NCBI GenBank assembly: GCA_029248405.1
Contig: JAQWJJ010000002.1
Location: forward strand, 51,544-115,543
Reading direction: 5' to 3'
DNA length: 64,000 nucleotides
DNA from: Flavobacteriaceae bacterium
GTDB lineage: Bacteria; Bacteroidota; Bacteroidia; Flavobacteriales; Flavobacteriaceae
The stretch's first letter is position 1. Each line of letters opens with the position of its first letter. The notes below the pieces were generated by a model. That model saw only the letters and a list, made by a program, of their open reading frames with translations, ran no database searches and had not been told where the DNA came from. Position numbers and translations under genes: made by a program. Positions 26,576 to 35,537 of the stretch are shown one piece after another.

Positions 26576-29407
26576 TCAAGTTAATTCTTTTTTGAGAAAG
26601 AGCCCTGTGACGCTTTTGGGGTTGTTGCTCAATTCTTCTGGAGTGCCATGGCCCATTATATTACCGCCATTTTTACCGCCTTCAGGCCCTAGGTCAATCA
26701 CATAGTCAACGGTTTTGATCACATCTAAATTGTGTTCAATGATGATGATTGTATTGCCTTTTGCGACTAATTTATTGAGAACACCCAGCAAAACGCGAAT
26801 ATCTTCAAAATGCAGTCCCGTTGTGGGTTCGTCTAGGATGTATATGGTGTTGCCCGTATCTCTTTTGGCCAATTCTGTCGCGAGTTTGATGCGTTGTGCT
26901 TCACCCCCCGAAAGGGTTGTAGATTGTTGGCCTAATGTGATATAGCCCAGACCCACGTCCTGAATGGTTTTTAGAATTCTGTATATTTTGGGAATGTGTT
27001 CGAAGAATGTGCAGGATTCGTCGATAGTCATTTCAAGTACATCATAAATTGATTTTCCTTTATAGCGTACTTCTAGTGTCTCTCTATTGTAGCGCCGACC
27101 CTGACAGCTTTCACAAGCCACGTACACATCTGGTAAAAAGTTCATCTCAATGACCTTGAGCCCACCACCTTGACACACTTCGCAACGTCCTCCTTTGACA
27201 TTAAAACTAAAGCGCCCAGGTTTGTAGCCGCGTATGAGGGCTTCAGGAACCTTAGCAAAAAGTGTCCTGATTTCTGAATAAACACCAGTGTAGGTTGCGG
27301 GATTTGAGCGCGGTGTTCGCCCTATTGGGGATTGATTGATGTCAATCACCTTATCCAAATGCTCTAGGCCTTCAATGCGCTGGTATGGCATAGGGCGTTT
27401 CACACCATTAAAAAAGTGTGCATTCAAAATGGGGTAAAGCGTCTCGTTGATCAAAGTTGATTTGCCACTCCCAGAAACTCCTGTCACACCGATCATGGAT
27501 CCTAAAGGCAGATGAATATCCACATTTTTGAGGTTATTCCCCTGAGCACCAATAAGGTGCAAAATATTGCCATTGCCTTTGCGGCGCTGGTCAGGAATCT
27601 CTATTGAACGCCGGCCATTCAGGTAGTCCGCTGTGAGCGTCTGAGCGTTCATCAACGCTTCCGGGGTGCCTTGAGAAACGATTTGACCGCCGAATTTTCC
27701 TGCTGCAGGACCAATATCGATAACATGGTCGGCTTGCTCGATCATGTCTTTATCATGCTCAACCACCAGGACTGAATTGCCTAGGTTCCTGAGTTGCACT
27801 AGAGAATGGATCAATTTTTCATTATCTTTTTGATGCAGCCCGATACTGGGCTCATCCAAAATGTAGAGGACTCCAACCAGTTGAGAACCAATCTGTGTCG
27901 CCAGCCTAATGCGCTGTGATTCGCCACCTGACAGAGATTTTGAGCTGCGATTGAGCGACAAGTAATTCAGGCCAACATCCAATAAAAAACTCAGACGTGT
28001 CTCTATCTCTTTCAAAACCTCTTGCGCTATTTTCCTTTGCTGCGTGGTGAGTTCAGGCCTCAAACGCCCCATCCAAATAGCCAGTTCAGACACATCCATT
28101 TGGGCCAATTCAGCAATATTACAGCCATTGATTTTGAAATATAGCGATTCTTTACGCAGCCTTGTGCCAAAGCAATGCGGACATTCTTTTTTGTCCATAA
28201 AATCCTTGGCCCAACGCCGAAGATGCCTTGAATCTTTATTTTGAAAGGTTTGGTCGATGAAATTGGCAATACCATCAAAATCAATTTTGAATGTACGGGT
28301 AATGCCTAATGTTTTGGAAGGGACTTCATAGGTGGTCTGCAAACCATAAAAAATAGCATCCTTGGCCTGCTGAGAAAGACTGTCAAAGGGATCGCCAAGA
28401 TTGAATCCGAAGTGTTGTGCGATTAATTCTAATTGTTTGCCAATCCAGGAATTACTTTGTGGCTGATAGGGGACAAGGCCCCCTTGTTTTATGGACAGGT
28501 GTCCTTCGGGCACTATTTTTGACAAGTTGACTTCATGTAAACTGCCTAGTCCTTTGCAGTCAGGACACATGCCTTTTGGCGAATTGAATGAAAAATTATT
28601 CGGTTCAGGATTGGGGTAAGAAATTCCAGAGGTGGGACACATGAGCGACCGACTAAAAAATCTTGGTTGGGGTTGCTCATGGGCCAAAACCATCAGCACA
28701 TTATCACCATGATACATGGCTGTTTGTATGGCTTCTGATAGCCTGCGGTCATGATCTGCTTCTGGTGTTATTTTGAGTCGATCGATAACAATTTCAATGT
28801 CATGTGTTTTGTAGCGATCTAAGCGCATGCCTTGCACCAAATCCATCACTACGCCATCAACCCGCACTTTTACGAAGCCCTGCTTGGCTATGTTGTCAAA
28901 AAGCTCGCGATAGTGGCCTTTGCGCGATCGGATCACTGGTGCCAAAATGCTAATGCTTTGTCCTTCAAACTCCTGAACAATCAATGTTTTGATTTGTTCA
29001 TCAGTGTAGCTCACCATTTTTTCACCCGTTTTGTAGCTGTAAGCATCACTCGCTCGAGCGAACAGGAGTCTGAGGAAATCATATATTTCTGTGATCGTCC
29101 CTACTGTGGACCGCGGGCTTTTACTGGTTGTTTTTTGTTCTATCGCGATAACAGGGGAAAGCCCGTCTATCTTATCAACATCTGGTCGTTCGAGATTGCC
29201 CAAGAATTGACGGGCGTAGGCAGAAAAAGTTTCGATATAACGTCGCTGACCCTCAGCGTAAATGGTGTCAAATGCTAAGGACGACTTACCGCTACCAGAC
29301 AAACCGGTAATCACCACAAGTTGATCACGCGGTATCGAGACATCAATGTCTTTCAAATTATGGACCCGCGCGCCAAAAACTTCAATACTTTGACTTGAAT
29401 TTTTCAT
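26576..29407 (-). CDS. uvrA: excinuclease ABC subunit A
   Basis: 943 residues from the ATG at 29407 (a TTG nine bases upstream overlaps the promoter). Damage-recognition ATPase of nucleotide excision repair. Two ABC modules: Walker A GLSGSGKSSLAFDT and GVSGSGKSTLINET, signatures SLSGGESQRIRLA and TLSGGEAQRIKLA, Walker B ILDEPSIGLH and ILDEPTTGLH. Zinc-finger cysteines are present as C-P-D-C with the distal C-P-H-C pair, and C-E-V-C with C-E-S-C. First gene of an operon with LOG, the M1-like gene and the small membrane protein. Confidence 0.98.
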   Translation of the reverse strand: MKNSSQSIEVFGARVHNLKDIDVSIPRDQLVVITGLSGSGKSSLAFDTIYAEGQRRYIETFSAYARQFLGNLERPDVDKIDGLSPVIAIEQKTTSKSPRSTVGTITEIYDFLRLLFARASDAYSYKTGEKMVSYTDEQIKTLIVQEFEGQSISILAPVIRSRKGHYRELFDNIAKQGFVKVRVDGVVMDLVQGMRLDRYKTHDIEIVIDRLKITPEADHDRRLSEAIQTAMYHGDNVLMVLAHEQPQPRFFSRSLMCPTSGISYPNPEPNNFSFNSPKGMCPDCKGLGSLHEVNLSKIVPEGHLSIKQGGLVPYQPQSNSWIGKQLELIAQHFGFNLGDPFDSLSQQAKDAIFYGLQTTYEVPSKTLGITRTFKIDFDGIANFIDQTFQNKDSRHLRRWAKDFMDKKECPHCFGTRLRKESLYFKINGCNIAELAQMDVSELAIWMGRLRPELTTQQRKIAQEVLKEIETRLSFLLDVGLNYLSLNRSSKSLSGGESQRIRLATQIGSQLVGVLYILDEPSIGLHQKDNEKLIHSLVQLRNLGNSVLVVEHDKDMIEQADHVIDIGPAAGKFGGQIVSQGTPEALMNAQTLTADYLNGRRSIEIPDQRRKGNGNILHLIGAQGNNLKNVDIHLPLGSMIGVTGVSGSGKSTLINETLYPILNAHFFNGVKRPMPYQRIEGLEHLDKVIDINQSPIGRTPRSNPATYTGVYSEIRTLFAKVPEALIRGYKPGRFSFNVKGGRCEVCQGGGLKVIEMNFLPDVYVACESCQGRRYNRETLEVRYKGKSIYDVLEMTIDESCTFFEHIPKIYRILKTIQDVGLGYITLGQQSTTLSGGEAQRIKLATELAKRDTGNTIYILDEPTTGLHFEDIRVLLGVLNKLVAKGNTIIIIEHNLDVIKTVDYVIDLGPEGGKNGGNIMGHGTPEELSNNPKSVTGLFLKKELT

Positions 29408-29413
29408 TGCTTG

Positions 29414-29421
29414 CAAAGGTA
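29414..29421 (-). promoter_or_regulatory. uvrA promoter -7 box (TACCTTTG)
   Basis: Exact TAnnTTTG on the minus strand with 6 nt between the box and the uvrA ATG, predicting a near-leaderless mRNA. No LexA-type operator was recognised near it. Confidence 0.55.
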
Positions 29422-29476
29422 CTTAATTGCCTGCTAAATCCATCCATTGAGACGGCTGGTCCTTAGAAAATAAAAC

Positions 29477-30493
29477 CTATTTGGTATTGGCTTCTTTGTA
29501 GATGTAGGGATAAAAGCCAAGGGCAATGTATAACAAGACACTTAGGGTCACAGAAATGCCTAAAATCAAGAAGACTGTAGACCATTGCAAAATCAGGGAA
29601 ACCAATGGAATAAATACACCAAAGCCCAATAATAATGCAAATACAACATAGAGGTAATTCATTAGTGGTGGCAAGTGAGATTCTGTTTGACCGCGAAACT
29701 GCATGAGCTTCGGCACGACTTCTTGATTCATGTATTCGCCTAATTTGGCTAAAAACACTTCGTTGAAAGATGAGTCTTGGAAGGCCTCATGGTCGATAGA
29801 AAGGGCCAGGCTCATGATTTTGTCTTGATGACGCTCAAAAACAGCGTTATAGTCCAATGACGCTTTAAAGTCTCCGTATTTATAGCCAAAATAGTACCAA
29901 AGCCCTGAACCACATTTATGGGCCAGCCACTTCTCGACAATGGGTCTGCTGTAAACATCGGGATATTTGATTTGGTCTAAATCAAGTCGTTCATTGGGTT
30001 GTGTCATCAGGAGAGACTTGAACTCCAAATATAAATTCTCTGTATCGTTGTATTGATGGTGTTCTTGCAAAAATTCTATGGCCTGCTGCGATGAGCCTTT
30101 ATAAAATTCTTTGACTTCAAAAAACGTCAAGCCTTCAAATTCTTCTTCGATATAGTCTTTCAACCCTGGCACCCATATTTTGGAGCGGACTAAAAGTAAG
30201 ATGATTTCTCGAAAATAATGCATTTTTTGCGTGAAGCCACTTAAGGTTTCAATAGCTTGTTGTCGCGTGTTTTTTTGAAAGACAGCCGCCAATGCAAGGT
30301 AGACCATTAACAATGCGGCCAGACCTGCGCTAATGCCAATGATTAAGGGTGCTTGTGCTTCAATTTGGTAGGCGGTATCCGGCCGATCAAAGGTCATCTG
30401 CCTGATTTGTAGGAATAAAAAGATGCCCACAACACCACTCAATGTGAGTGGTGTCAATTTAAAGAGCTCCTTTATTTGTACTTTTCTTGACAC
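29477..30493 (-). CDS. integral membrane protein of unknown function, 338 residues
   Basis: Four predicted membrane segments, two near the N-terminus (about residues 14-30 and 48-70) and two near the C-terminus (about 278-300 and 305-330). They flank a large soluble domain rich in charged and aromatic residues, with F-x-E-V-K-E-F-Y-K and W-Y-Y-F-G-Y-K-Y-G-D-F. The paired hairpins around a cytoplasmic or periplasmic core suggest a scaffold or transporter-accessory topology, but I recognise no family. It lies upstream of uvrA on the same strand; uvrA has its own promoter in the 69-nt gap. The start ATG at 30493 fits a K/R-rich leader. Confidence 0.7.
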   Translation of the reverse strand: MSRKVQIKELFKLTPLTLSGVVGIFLFLQIRQMTFDRPDTAYQIEAQAPLIIGISAGLAALLMVYLALAAVFQKNTRQQAIETLSGFTQKMHYFREIILLLVRSKIWVPGLKDYIEEEFEGLTFFEVKEFYKGSSQQAIEFLQEHHQYNDTENLYLEFKSLLMTQPNERLDLDQIKYPDVYSRPIVEKWLAHKCGSGLWYYFGYKYGDFKASLDYNAVFERHQDKIMSLALSIDHEAFQDSSFNEVFLAKLGEYMNQEVVPKLMQFRGQTESHLPPLMNYLYVVFALLLGFGVFIPLVSLILQWSTVFLILGISVTLSVLLYIALGFYPYIYKEANTK

Positions 30494-30624
30494 GCTATTT
30501 ATCGAACGTTTAACATTTGCTTAAACTCAACAAATTTAAGTCATTACAGGCACTTATGTAGTATTTTACTTACAAATCGTTGAAAAGAATCATATGTCCG
30601 ACGAATAACCCAGCGCCGGATCTG

Positions 30625-32316
30625 CTAAAATCCAATGGCAGCGTCATCACCACGCGGATCTGCGCCACCTTCTAAACGCCCATCAGCAGTGCGCATTACG
30701 GCATCAACTTTACCAATGATGGTGCTCTCTTTTTGGTGAATGACATAGCCTTTGTTTTCCAGGGACTTAAGCACTAATGAATCAAATCTTTGAGGTTCAA
30801 ATCGCACCATATCCGGAAGCCATTGGTGGTGGAATCGAGGTTCATTGATGGCCTGTTGAAGAGGCATGTCAAAAAGTTGCGTGTTAAGGATCACTTGCAG
30901 CACTGAGGTGATGATTGTGGACCCTCCAGGTGTGCCGAGACTCATCCAAAACGCCCCATCACGCTCGACAATTGTTGGAGTCATAGAGCTCAGCATGCGC
31001 TTGCCCGGTTCTATGGCGTTGGCCTGTCCGCCTACAAGACCAAACATATTAGGTGTTCCCGGTTTGGCACTAAAATCGTCCATTTCATTATTGTAGAAAA
31101 ATCCAAGGTCGTCATCAAATAATTTTGCGCCATAACCGCCATTAATGGTTGTGGTCACAGCAATAGCATTGCCTTTAGGGTCAACAATAGAGTAGTGTGT
31201 TGTTTCGTCACTTTCATAAGTCGGTAGTGTGCCATAGCCTATTTCTGAAGAAGGTGTTGCTTTTTCCGATGTAAAATCAGACATGCGTTGCTGTAAATAA
31301 TCGCGGTCAAGCAATTGAGCACTGGGTACCGTAACAAAATCTGGGTCACCCAGGTAGTGACTTCTATCGGCGAATGCGCGGCGCTCGGCTTCAACAATAA
31401 TTTGGATGTAATCGGAGGAGTGGTGTGCCATAGTGCTCAAGTCGTGGTCTTCCAACATGCCGAGTAATTGACTCAAGCAAATTCCGCCACTTGATGGCGG
31501 TCCCATTGAGATGATCGTCAAATCTTGAAACGTTGTGGTGATCGGTGTTCGCCATTGCGCTCTATAGTTGGCCAAATCTGTGGTATCTATGATGCCTCGA
31601 TGTTCTTGCAAAAAACTGCTGATGTGTTGGGCGATTGGCCCACGATAAAAACCATCAACACCCTTTTGCGCAATGGTTGTAAAGGTCTTTGCTAGTGCCG
31701 GGTTTTTAATAGTGTCCCCGGTTTTATATGGCCTTGTATATAAGGATGACCCACCAGAGGTGGCCTCTATTATGGAGCCATATTTATTAATGCGTTGGGC
31801 TTGTTGTTCGGTCACAACGAAGCCGTTATTGGCCAAATCTATGGCGGGTTGAATCAACATTTCAATTGGTAAACTGCCAAATTTTTCATGCACTTCAAAA
31901 AGCCCCGCAATGGTCCCGGGTACACCAACGGCTAATCCACCTATTTTGCTCAGATCCTGCTGATAATGGCCTGAAGAATCTAGATAAAGGTCTTTGTGGG
32001 CCGCTGCAGGCGCACGTTCTCTATAATCTAAAGAACCGGTTGAACCATCAGCCAGACGATACACCATAAAACCTCCTCCTCCAATATTTCCCGCATAGGG
32101 ATAACACACGGCAAGGGCCAGTTCTGTGCCAATCATGGCGTCAAAGACATTCCCGCCTTTTTTGAGAATTTCAGCACCAATAGTTGATGCTTCGATTCGT
32201 GCAGACACGACCATAGCTGAATCTTTAATTACGCCTCTTGCCTGAATGTATTTGTGGTTTTGGCAGCTGCAAAGTGCGACAAATAGAAGGGGCAGAAGGA
32301 GTCGTTTTGGGATCAT
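30625..32316 (-). CDS. ggt: gamma-glutamyltransferase, lipoprotein form
   Basis: 563 residues. Cleaves or transfers the gamma-glutamyl group of glutathione-like peptides. The N-terminus (LLFVALCSC) is a lipoprotein signal, so the enzyme is probably anchored in the envelope. The autoprocessing site is intact: the sequence ETTHYSIVD places the catalytic Thr at about residue 372, just before the small subunit. GNIGGGGFMVYR, the substrate loop PPSSGGI and NNEMDDFS are also present. It overlaps the upstream acpH gene by 4 nt (ATGA), so the two are co-translated. Confidence 0.95.
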   Translation of the reverse strand: MIPKRLLLPLLFVALCSCQNHKYIQARGVIKDSAMVVSARIEASTIGAEILKKGGNVFDAMIGTELALAVCYPYAGNIGGGGFMVYRLADGSTGSLDYRERAPAAAHKDLYLDSSGHYQQDLSKIGGLAVGVPGTIAGLFEVHEKFGSLPIEMLIQPAIDLANNGFVVTEQQAQRINKYGSIIEATSGGSSLYTRPYKTGDTIKNPALAKTFTTIAQKGVDGFYRGPIAQHISSFLQEHRGIIDTTDLANYRAQWRTPITTTFQDLTIISMGPPSSGGICLSQLLGMLEDHDLSTMAHHSSDYIQIIVEAERRAFADRSHYLGDPDFVTVPSAQLLDRDYLQQRMSDFTSEKATPSSEIGYGTLPTYESDETTHYSIVDPKGNAIAVTTTINGGYGAKLFDDDLGFFYNNEMDDFSAKPGTPNMFGLVGGQANAIEPGKRMLSSMTPTIVERDGAFWMSLGTPGGSTIITSVLQVILNTQLFDMPLQQAINEPRFHHQWLPDMVRFEPQRFDSLVLKSLENKGYVIHQKESTIIGKVDAVMRTADGRLEGGADPRGDDAAIGF

Positions 32317-32900
32317 AAATGCAGGAGTTGTTGTTGCGTGAAAATACGGATTTCTTCAAAAAACAGCGTAAAGTCCTGTTCGAATTGTGCATAAAAAGTC
32401 AGTAAATCGGCTGGAGCTTGATCCATGTGCGACAGCCCTTTGGTGCGTTGATTCATTTGTGACAAAATAGTACTGATTCCGTCAAAATCGGCATATTGTA
32501 GCAACCAGTTTTGTTCCGTCATATAGGGTTTTAAGGACTGAATGCGTTGAGGAAGCAGAGGCGAATGCGCTTCGAGCAGACCATAAAAATCTTGAACGAA
32601 ATCTTGGAGTTTTTGAGGATGGTATTGGTCCCAATTTTTGGCCAAAAAATGATCGTAAAATAAATCGACGATGACACCGCAATAGTGACCGTATTGTTTG
32701 TTGTGTAATCGTGCAGTACTGCGTCTAAAAATAGGGTGTTGATCTGTAAAGCTGTCAATTGCTCGGTGCAAGAGGATGCCTTTTTGTACTTCTTCGCCAT
32801 AGGTCAAATAAGCCTTGCCTTTTACAGCGTCTGCAATAAAATTACCAATTTGAATTTCAGGATTTTCTCCCGAAAGATAAATATGTGCCAAAAAGTTCAT
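32313..32900 (-). CDS. acpH: acyl carrier protein phosphodiesterase (AcpH/DUF479 family)
   Basis: 195 residues. The N-terminal MNFLAHIYLSG, GNFIADAVKG, LHRAIDSFTD and Y-D-H-F-L-A motifs define the family, an HD-like metal-dependent phosphodiesterase that removes 4'-phosphopantetheine from acyl carrier protein. The conserved His and Asp residues of those motifs are all present. A TATCTTTA box sits 4 nt upstream of the ATG, and the gene is the first of the acpH-ggt pair. The biological function of AcpH outside E. coli is only inferred. Confidence 0.85.
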   Translation of the reverse strand: MNFLAHIYLSGENPEIQIGNFIADAVKGKAYLTYGEEVQKGILLHRAIDSFTDQHPIFRRSTARLHNKQYGHYCGVIVDLFYDHFLAKNWDQYHPQKLQDFVQDFYGLLEAHSPLLPQRIQSLKPYMTEQNWLLQYADFDGISTILSQMNQRTKGLSHMDQAPADLLTFYAQFEQDFTLFFEEIRIFTQQQLLHL

Positions 32901-32904
32901 GCAC

Positions 32905-32912
32905 TAAAGATA
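32905..32912 (-). promoter_or_regulatory. acpH-ggt promoter -7 box (TATCTTTA)
   Basis: Seven of eight match to the consensus on the minus strand, only 4 nt upstream of the acpH ATG. Confidence 0.45.
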
Positions 32913-32993
32913 TTCAAAATTCTGGCTAATGGACGACTATAATGTGTGTGCATGGTCTGACATTGCTCTTGAAACACATCCAAATATTATGTG

Positions 32994-33001
32994 TAATTTT
33001 G
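32994..33001 (+). promoter_or_regulatory. candidate glmM promoter -7 box (TAATTTTG)
   Basis: Matches TAnnTTTG, 68 nt upstream of the glmM ATG in the divergent acpH/glmM gap. No clear -33 partner, so tentative. Confidence 0.35.
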
Positions 33002-33069
33002 TTGGGCTATGGGCCTGATTGGAAGGCGCAACCAAACCGACATAAATATAACTTTTAAAGCCTAGTGAC

Positions 33070-34461
33070 ATGACCTTAATCAAATCTATTTCTGGAATTC
33101 GTGGCACCATTGGGGGGCAATCAGGAGACAACCTGACGCCTATTGATGCTGTAAAATACGCTGCGGCCTATGGCGTATGGATCAAAGCACAAAGCCATGG
33201 GGCTCACCACAAAGTTGTTGTAGGGAGAGACGCACGCATCTCGGGAGCCATGATTCAAGAGTTGGTCATGCAAACTTTAGTAGGGCTTGGGATACATGTG
33301 GTTGATCTAGGCTTGTCGACGACGCCCACGGTGGAGGTTGCTGTGCCTTTGGAAAATGCTCAAGGTGGCATCATCCTTACGGCGAGCCATAACCCAAAGC
33401 AATGGAATGCGCTTAAACTACTCAATGCTTCAGGTGAATTTCTTGATGCCTCTGCGGGACAACAAATTTTAGAATTGGCCGAATCTGAGGAATTAATTTT
33501 CAATTCGGTAGACGACTTGGGCTCCATCGAAAAAAACGACACCTACATCACCCGACATATCGATCAAATTTTGGCCCTCCCACTGGTGGACGTAGAGGCC
33601 ATCAAAAAAGCACACTTTAAGGTGGTTGTAGATGCTGTGAATTCTACTGGAGGCATTTCTATTCCGCCACTTTTAAGTGCATTAGGCGTGACGGTTGTGC
33701 CACTTTATTGCAGGCCCAATGGTGACTTTCCGCATAATCCAGAGCCTTTAAAGGAACATTTGTCGGACCTCATGGAACTCGTCGTTGTCCAACAAGCTGA
33801 TTTAGGGGTGGTGGTTGATCCCGATGTAGATCGATTGGCTTTTGTGGATGAAAAGGGAGCCATGTTTGGCGAAGAATACACCCTAGTGGCTGTGGCAGAT
33901 TATGTTTTGCGCCATCAACCTGGTGATACGGTTTCTAATTTGTCCTCGTCTCGCGCATTGGGTGATGTGACCCAAAAGCTCGGTGGTCAATACCACGCCA
34001 GCGCTGTAGGGGAGGTCAATGTCGTGACCTTGATGAAGCAAACTAATGCGGTTATTGGTGGTGAAGGTAATGGCGGGATCATTTATCCCGAATTGCACTA
34101 TGGTCGAGACAGTATGGTCGGTTTGGCATTATTTCTGAGCCATTTGGCCCACCAAAAATTATCAGTAAGTGCCCTGAGGAATACCTATCCAAATTACGAA
34201 ATGAGTAAGAAAAAAGTGACCCTAACCGCGGATCTCGATGTTGATGAACTTTTGTCCAGAATTGCTGCACGCTATAGCGAGGATCAACCCATTACGATTG
34301 ATGGGGTGAAAATTAATTTTACAGCATCTTGGGTTCATTTGAGAAAAAGCAATACCGAACCTATCATCCGTATATATACAGAGGCCCAAACACAGATTGA
34401 GGCAGATGACTTAGCGGATCGTTTTATTGCTGAGCTTAAGGAAACTGCCGCGTCTCTTTGA
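33070..34461 (+). CDS. glmM: phosphoglucosamine mutase
   Basis: 463 residues. Converts glucosamine-6-phosphate to glucosamine-1-phosphate for peptidoglycan and lipid A precursors. Alpha-D-phosphohexomutase landmarks in order: GIRGTIGGQ, VGRDARISG, the phospho-Ser loop TASHNPKQWNALK, the metal-binding VDPDVDRLAF, the sugar-binding GGEGNGGI and the phosphate-binding LRKSNTEPIIRIY. Bacteroidota GlmM proteins are more like phosphomannomutases than E. coli GlmM, so a phosphomannomutase/phosphoglucomutase role cannot be fully excluded. Convergent with the acyltransferase gene. Confidence 0.88.
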   Translation: MTLIKSISGIRGTIGGQSGDNLTPIDAVKYAAAYGVWIKAQSHGAHHKVVVGRDARISGAMIQELVMQTLVGLGIHVVDLGLSTTPTVEVAVPLENAQGGIILTASHNPKQWNALKLLNASGEFLDASAGQQILELAESEELIFNSVDDLGSIEKNDTYITRHIDQILALPLVDVEAIKKAHFKVVVDAVNSTGGISIPPLLSALGVTVVPLYCRPNGDFPHNPEPLKEHLSDLMELVVVQQADLGVVVDPDVDRLAFVDEKGAMFGEEYTLVAVADYVLRHQPGDTVSNLSSSRALGDVTQKLGGQYHASAVGEVNVVTLMKQTNAVIGGEGNGGIIYPELHYGRDSMVGLALFLSHLAHQKLSVSALRNTYPNYEMSKKKVTLTADLDVDELLSRIAARYSEDQPITIDGVKINFTASWVHLRKSNTEPIIRIYTEAQTQIEADDLADRFIAELKETAASL

Positions 34462-34477
34462 TCGGGTCGGGTGTGGG

Positions 34478-35347
34478 TCAGTCGAGGTGCTTCCAGCGTT
34501 TGTGTGACCAGAGATAATATTCTGGAGCCGTATGAATTTGTCCCTCTAATTCACGCAGAAATTTGCGCGTGACCTCGAGTTCAGGGAGTTCATTTGGGCT
34601 TTCCGCTATGGGCACGACGGTTCCTCTATAATAACCGCGCTTCAATTTTTCTATTTTGAGATAAACCAATGCGTAGTTCAGGTCTCGGGCAATAAATTCT
34701 GTTCCCGTAAAAAAAGGCGATTCGATGCCCATAAAAGATAATTTAGTCTTGTAGGTGTTGGATCTTGGTGCTTGATCTGAAATGACCATACTTAAAGTCT
34801 GAATGCCTTGGGCATCTTGTTGGTTCAGGTATTGTCTGAACTCTTTATTGGCGACTAAAATGCCCTCAAAGCGGCCTCTTATTTTTCGGACAAGACGATC
34901 AAAGTAAGGGTTTTTTAACCTCTTGTAAACACCAACACCCTCAAAAGGCACAAGGCTTGGGAGCATAAAACTCCATTCCCAACTGGCATAATGGCCGCAC
35001 ATGATGAATCCGCTTTTGCCAGTTTTTTTGAGTGCGTCAAAATAATCCAGATTGACATAGCTAAATCGTTTTTTTAATTCGGCTTCTGAGATGGTCAAAC
35101 TTTTGAGGCTCTCTACAATTAAGTCACATAAGTGCCGGTAGAATTTTCGTCTGATTTCGAGAAGTTCTTTCTCTGAGCGTTCAGGAAATGCACGACGTAG
35201 GTTTTGAATGACCACCTTTTTGCGGTAACCAAAAAGGTAAAAAACCAAATAGTAGCTGGCAGATGACAAGGCATACAGCACCCGCATGGGCAGTACCGAC
35301 AGACACCAGAGAAGAGGATAAATGAAAATAAAGGCAAGCTGATTCAT
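34478..35347 (-). CDS. LpxL/HtrB-type lysophospholipid (lipid A) acyltransferase
   Basis: 289 residues. An N-terminal membrane anchor (about residues 4-40) precedes the acyltransferase domain. The catalytic motif reads G-H-Y-A-S-W-E, that is H-x4-E, the form used by the LpxL/HtrB family, and a later Y-K-R-L-K-N-P and D-Q-A-P-R-S-N match the family substrate region. It adds a secondary acyl chain to lipid A (or a related lipid) at the inner membrane. A lone gene between glmM and dnaK on the opposite strand; which chain it adds cannot be read from sequence. Confidence 0.87.
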   Translation of the reverse strand: MNQLAFIFIYPLLWCLSVLPMRVLYALSSASYYLVFYLFGYRKKVVIQNLRRAFPERSEKELLEIRRKFYRHLCDLIVESLKSLTISEAELKKRFSYVNLDYFDALKKTGKSGFIMCGHYASWEWSFMLPSLVPFEGVGVYKRLKNPYFDRLVRKIRGRFEGILVANKEFRQYLNQQDAQGIQTLSMVISDQAPRSNTYKTKLSFMGIESPFFTGTEFIARDLNYALVYLKIEKLKRGYYRGTVVPIAESPNELPELEVTRKFLRELEGQIHTAPEYYLWSHKRWKHLD

Positions 35348-35445
35348 TGGGCGTTAAAATTAATGAAATTTTGTTGTTGGGCACCATAATATCTCAAAAG
35401 CCCATCAGCTTTCGGTAGAATTGTCTTGTACTAGAACGACAAAAC

Positions 35446-35484
35446 TGACAGGGTGTCATATTCCTTGCGATGGCATAATCCTTG
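35446..35484. promoter_or_regulatory. palindrome TGACA-N3-TGTCA and tandem CATA(T/A)TCCTTG repeats upstream of dnaK
   Basis: The 190-nt gap before dnaK contains a perfect inverted repeat TGACA ggg TGTCA (35446-35458). It runs directly into two 11-nt direct repeats, CATATTCCTTG (35457-35467) and CATAATCCTTG (35474-35484), 17 nt apart. It lies 54-92 nt before the dnaK ATG, the right place for a heat-shock regulator or special promoter. No CIRCE element was recognised. Function is inference. Confidence 0.45.
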
Positions 35485-35537
35485 TCATTTACCAGCCGAA
35501 CTTAAACCGAAACATTAATTCGTAACGATATAGTAAT

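Noticed and set aside
32937..33131. 64-codon minus-strand ORF overlapping the glmM start
   Set aside because: Overlaps the beginning of glmM and the intergenic gap; no features, no conserved pattern.
35471..35484. Sigma-54-type promoter (TGGCA-N5-TTG) before dnaK
   Set aside because: Matches TGGCA at -24 but lacks the GC of the -12 element; more likely part of the tandem CCTTG repeats.
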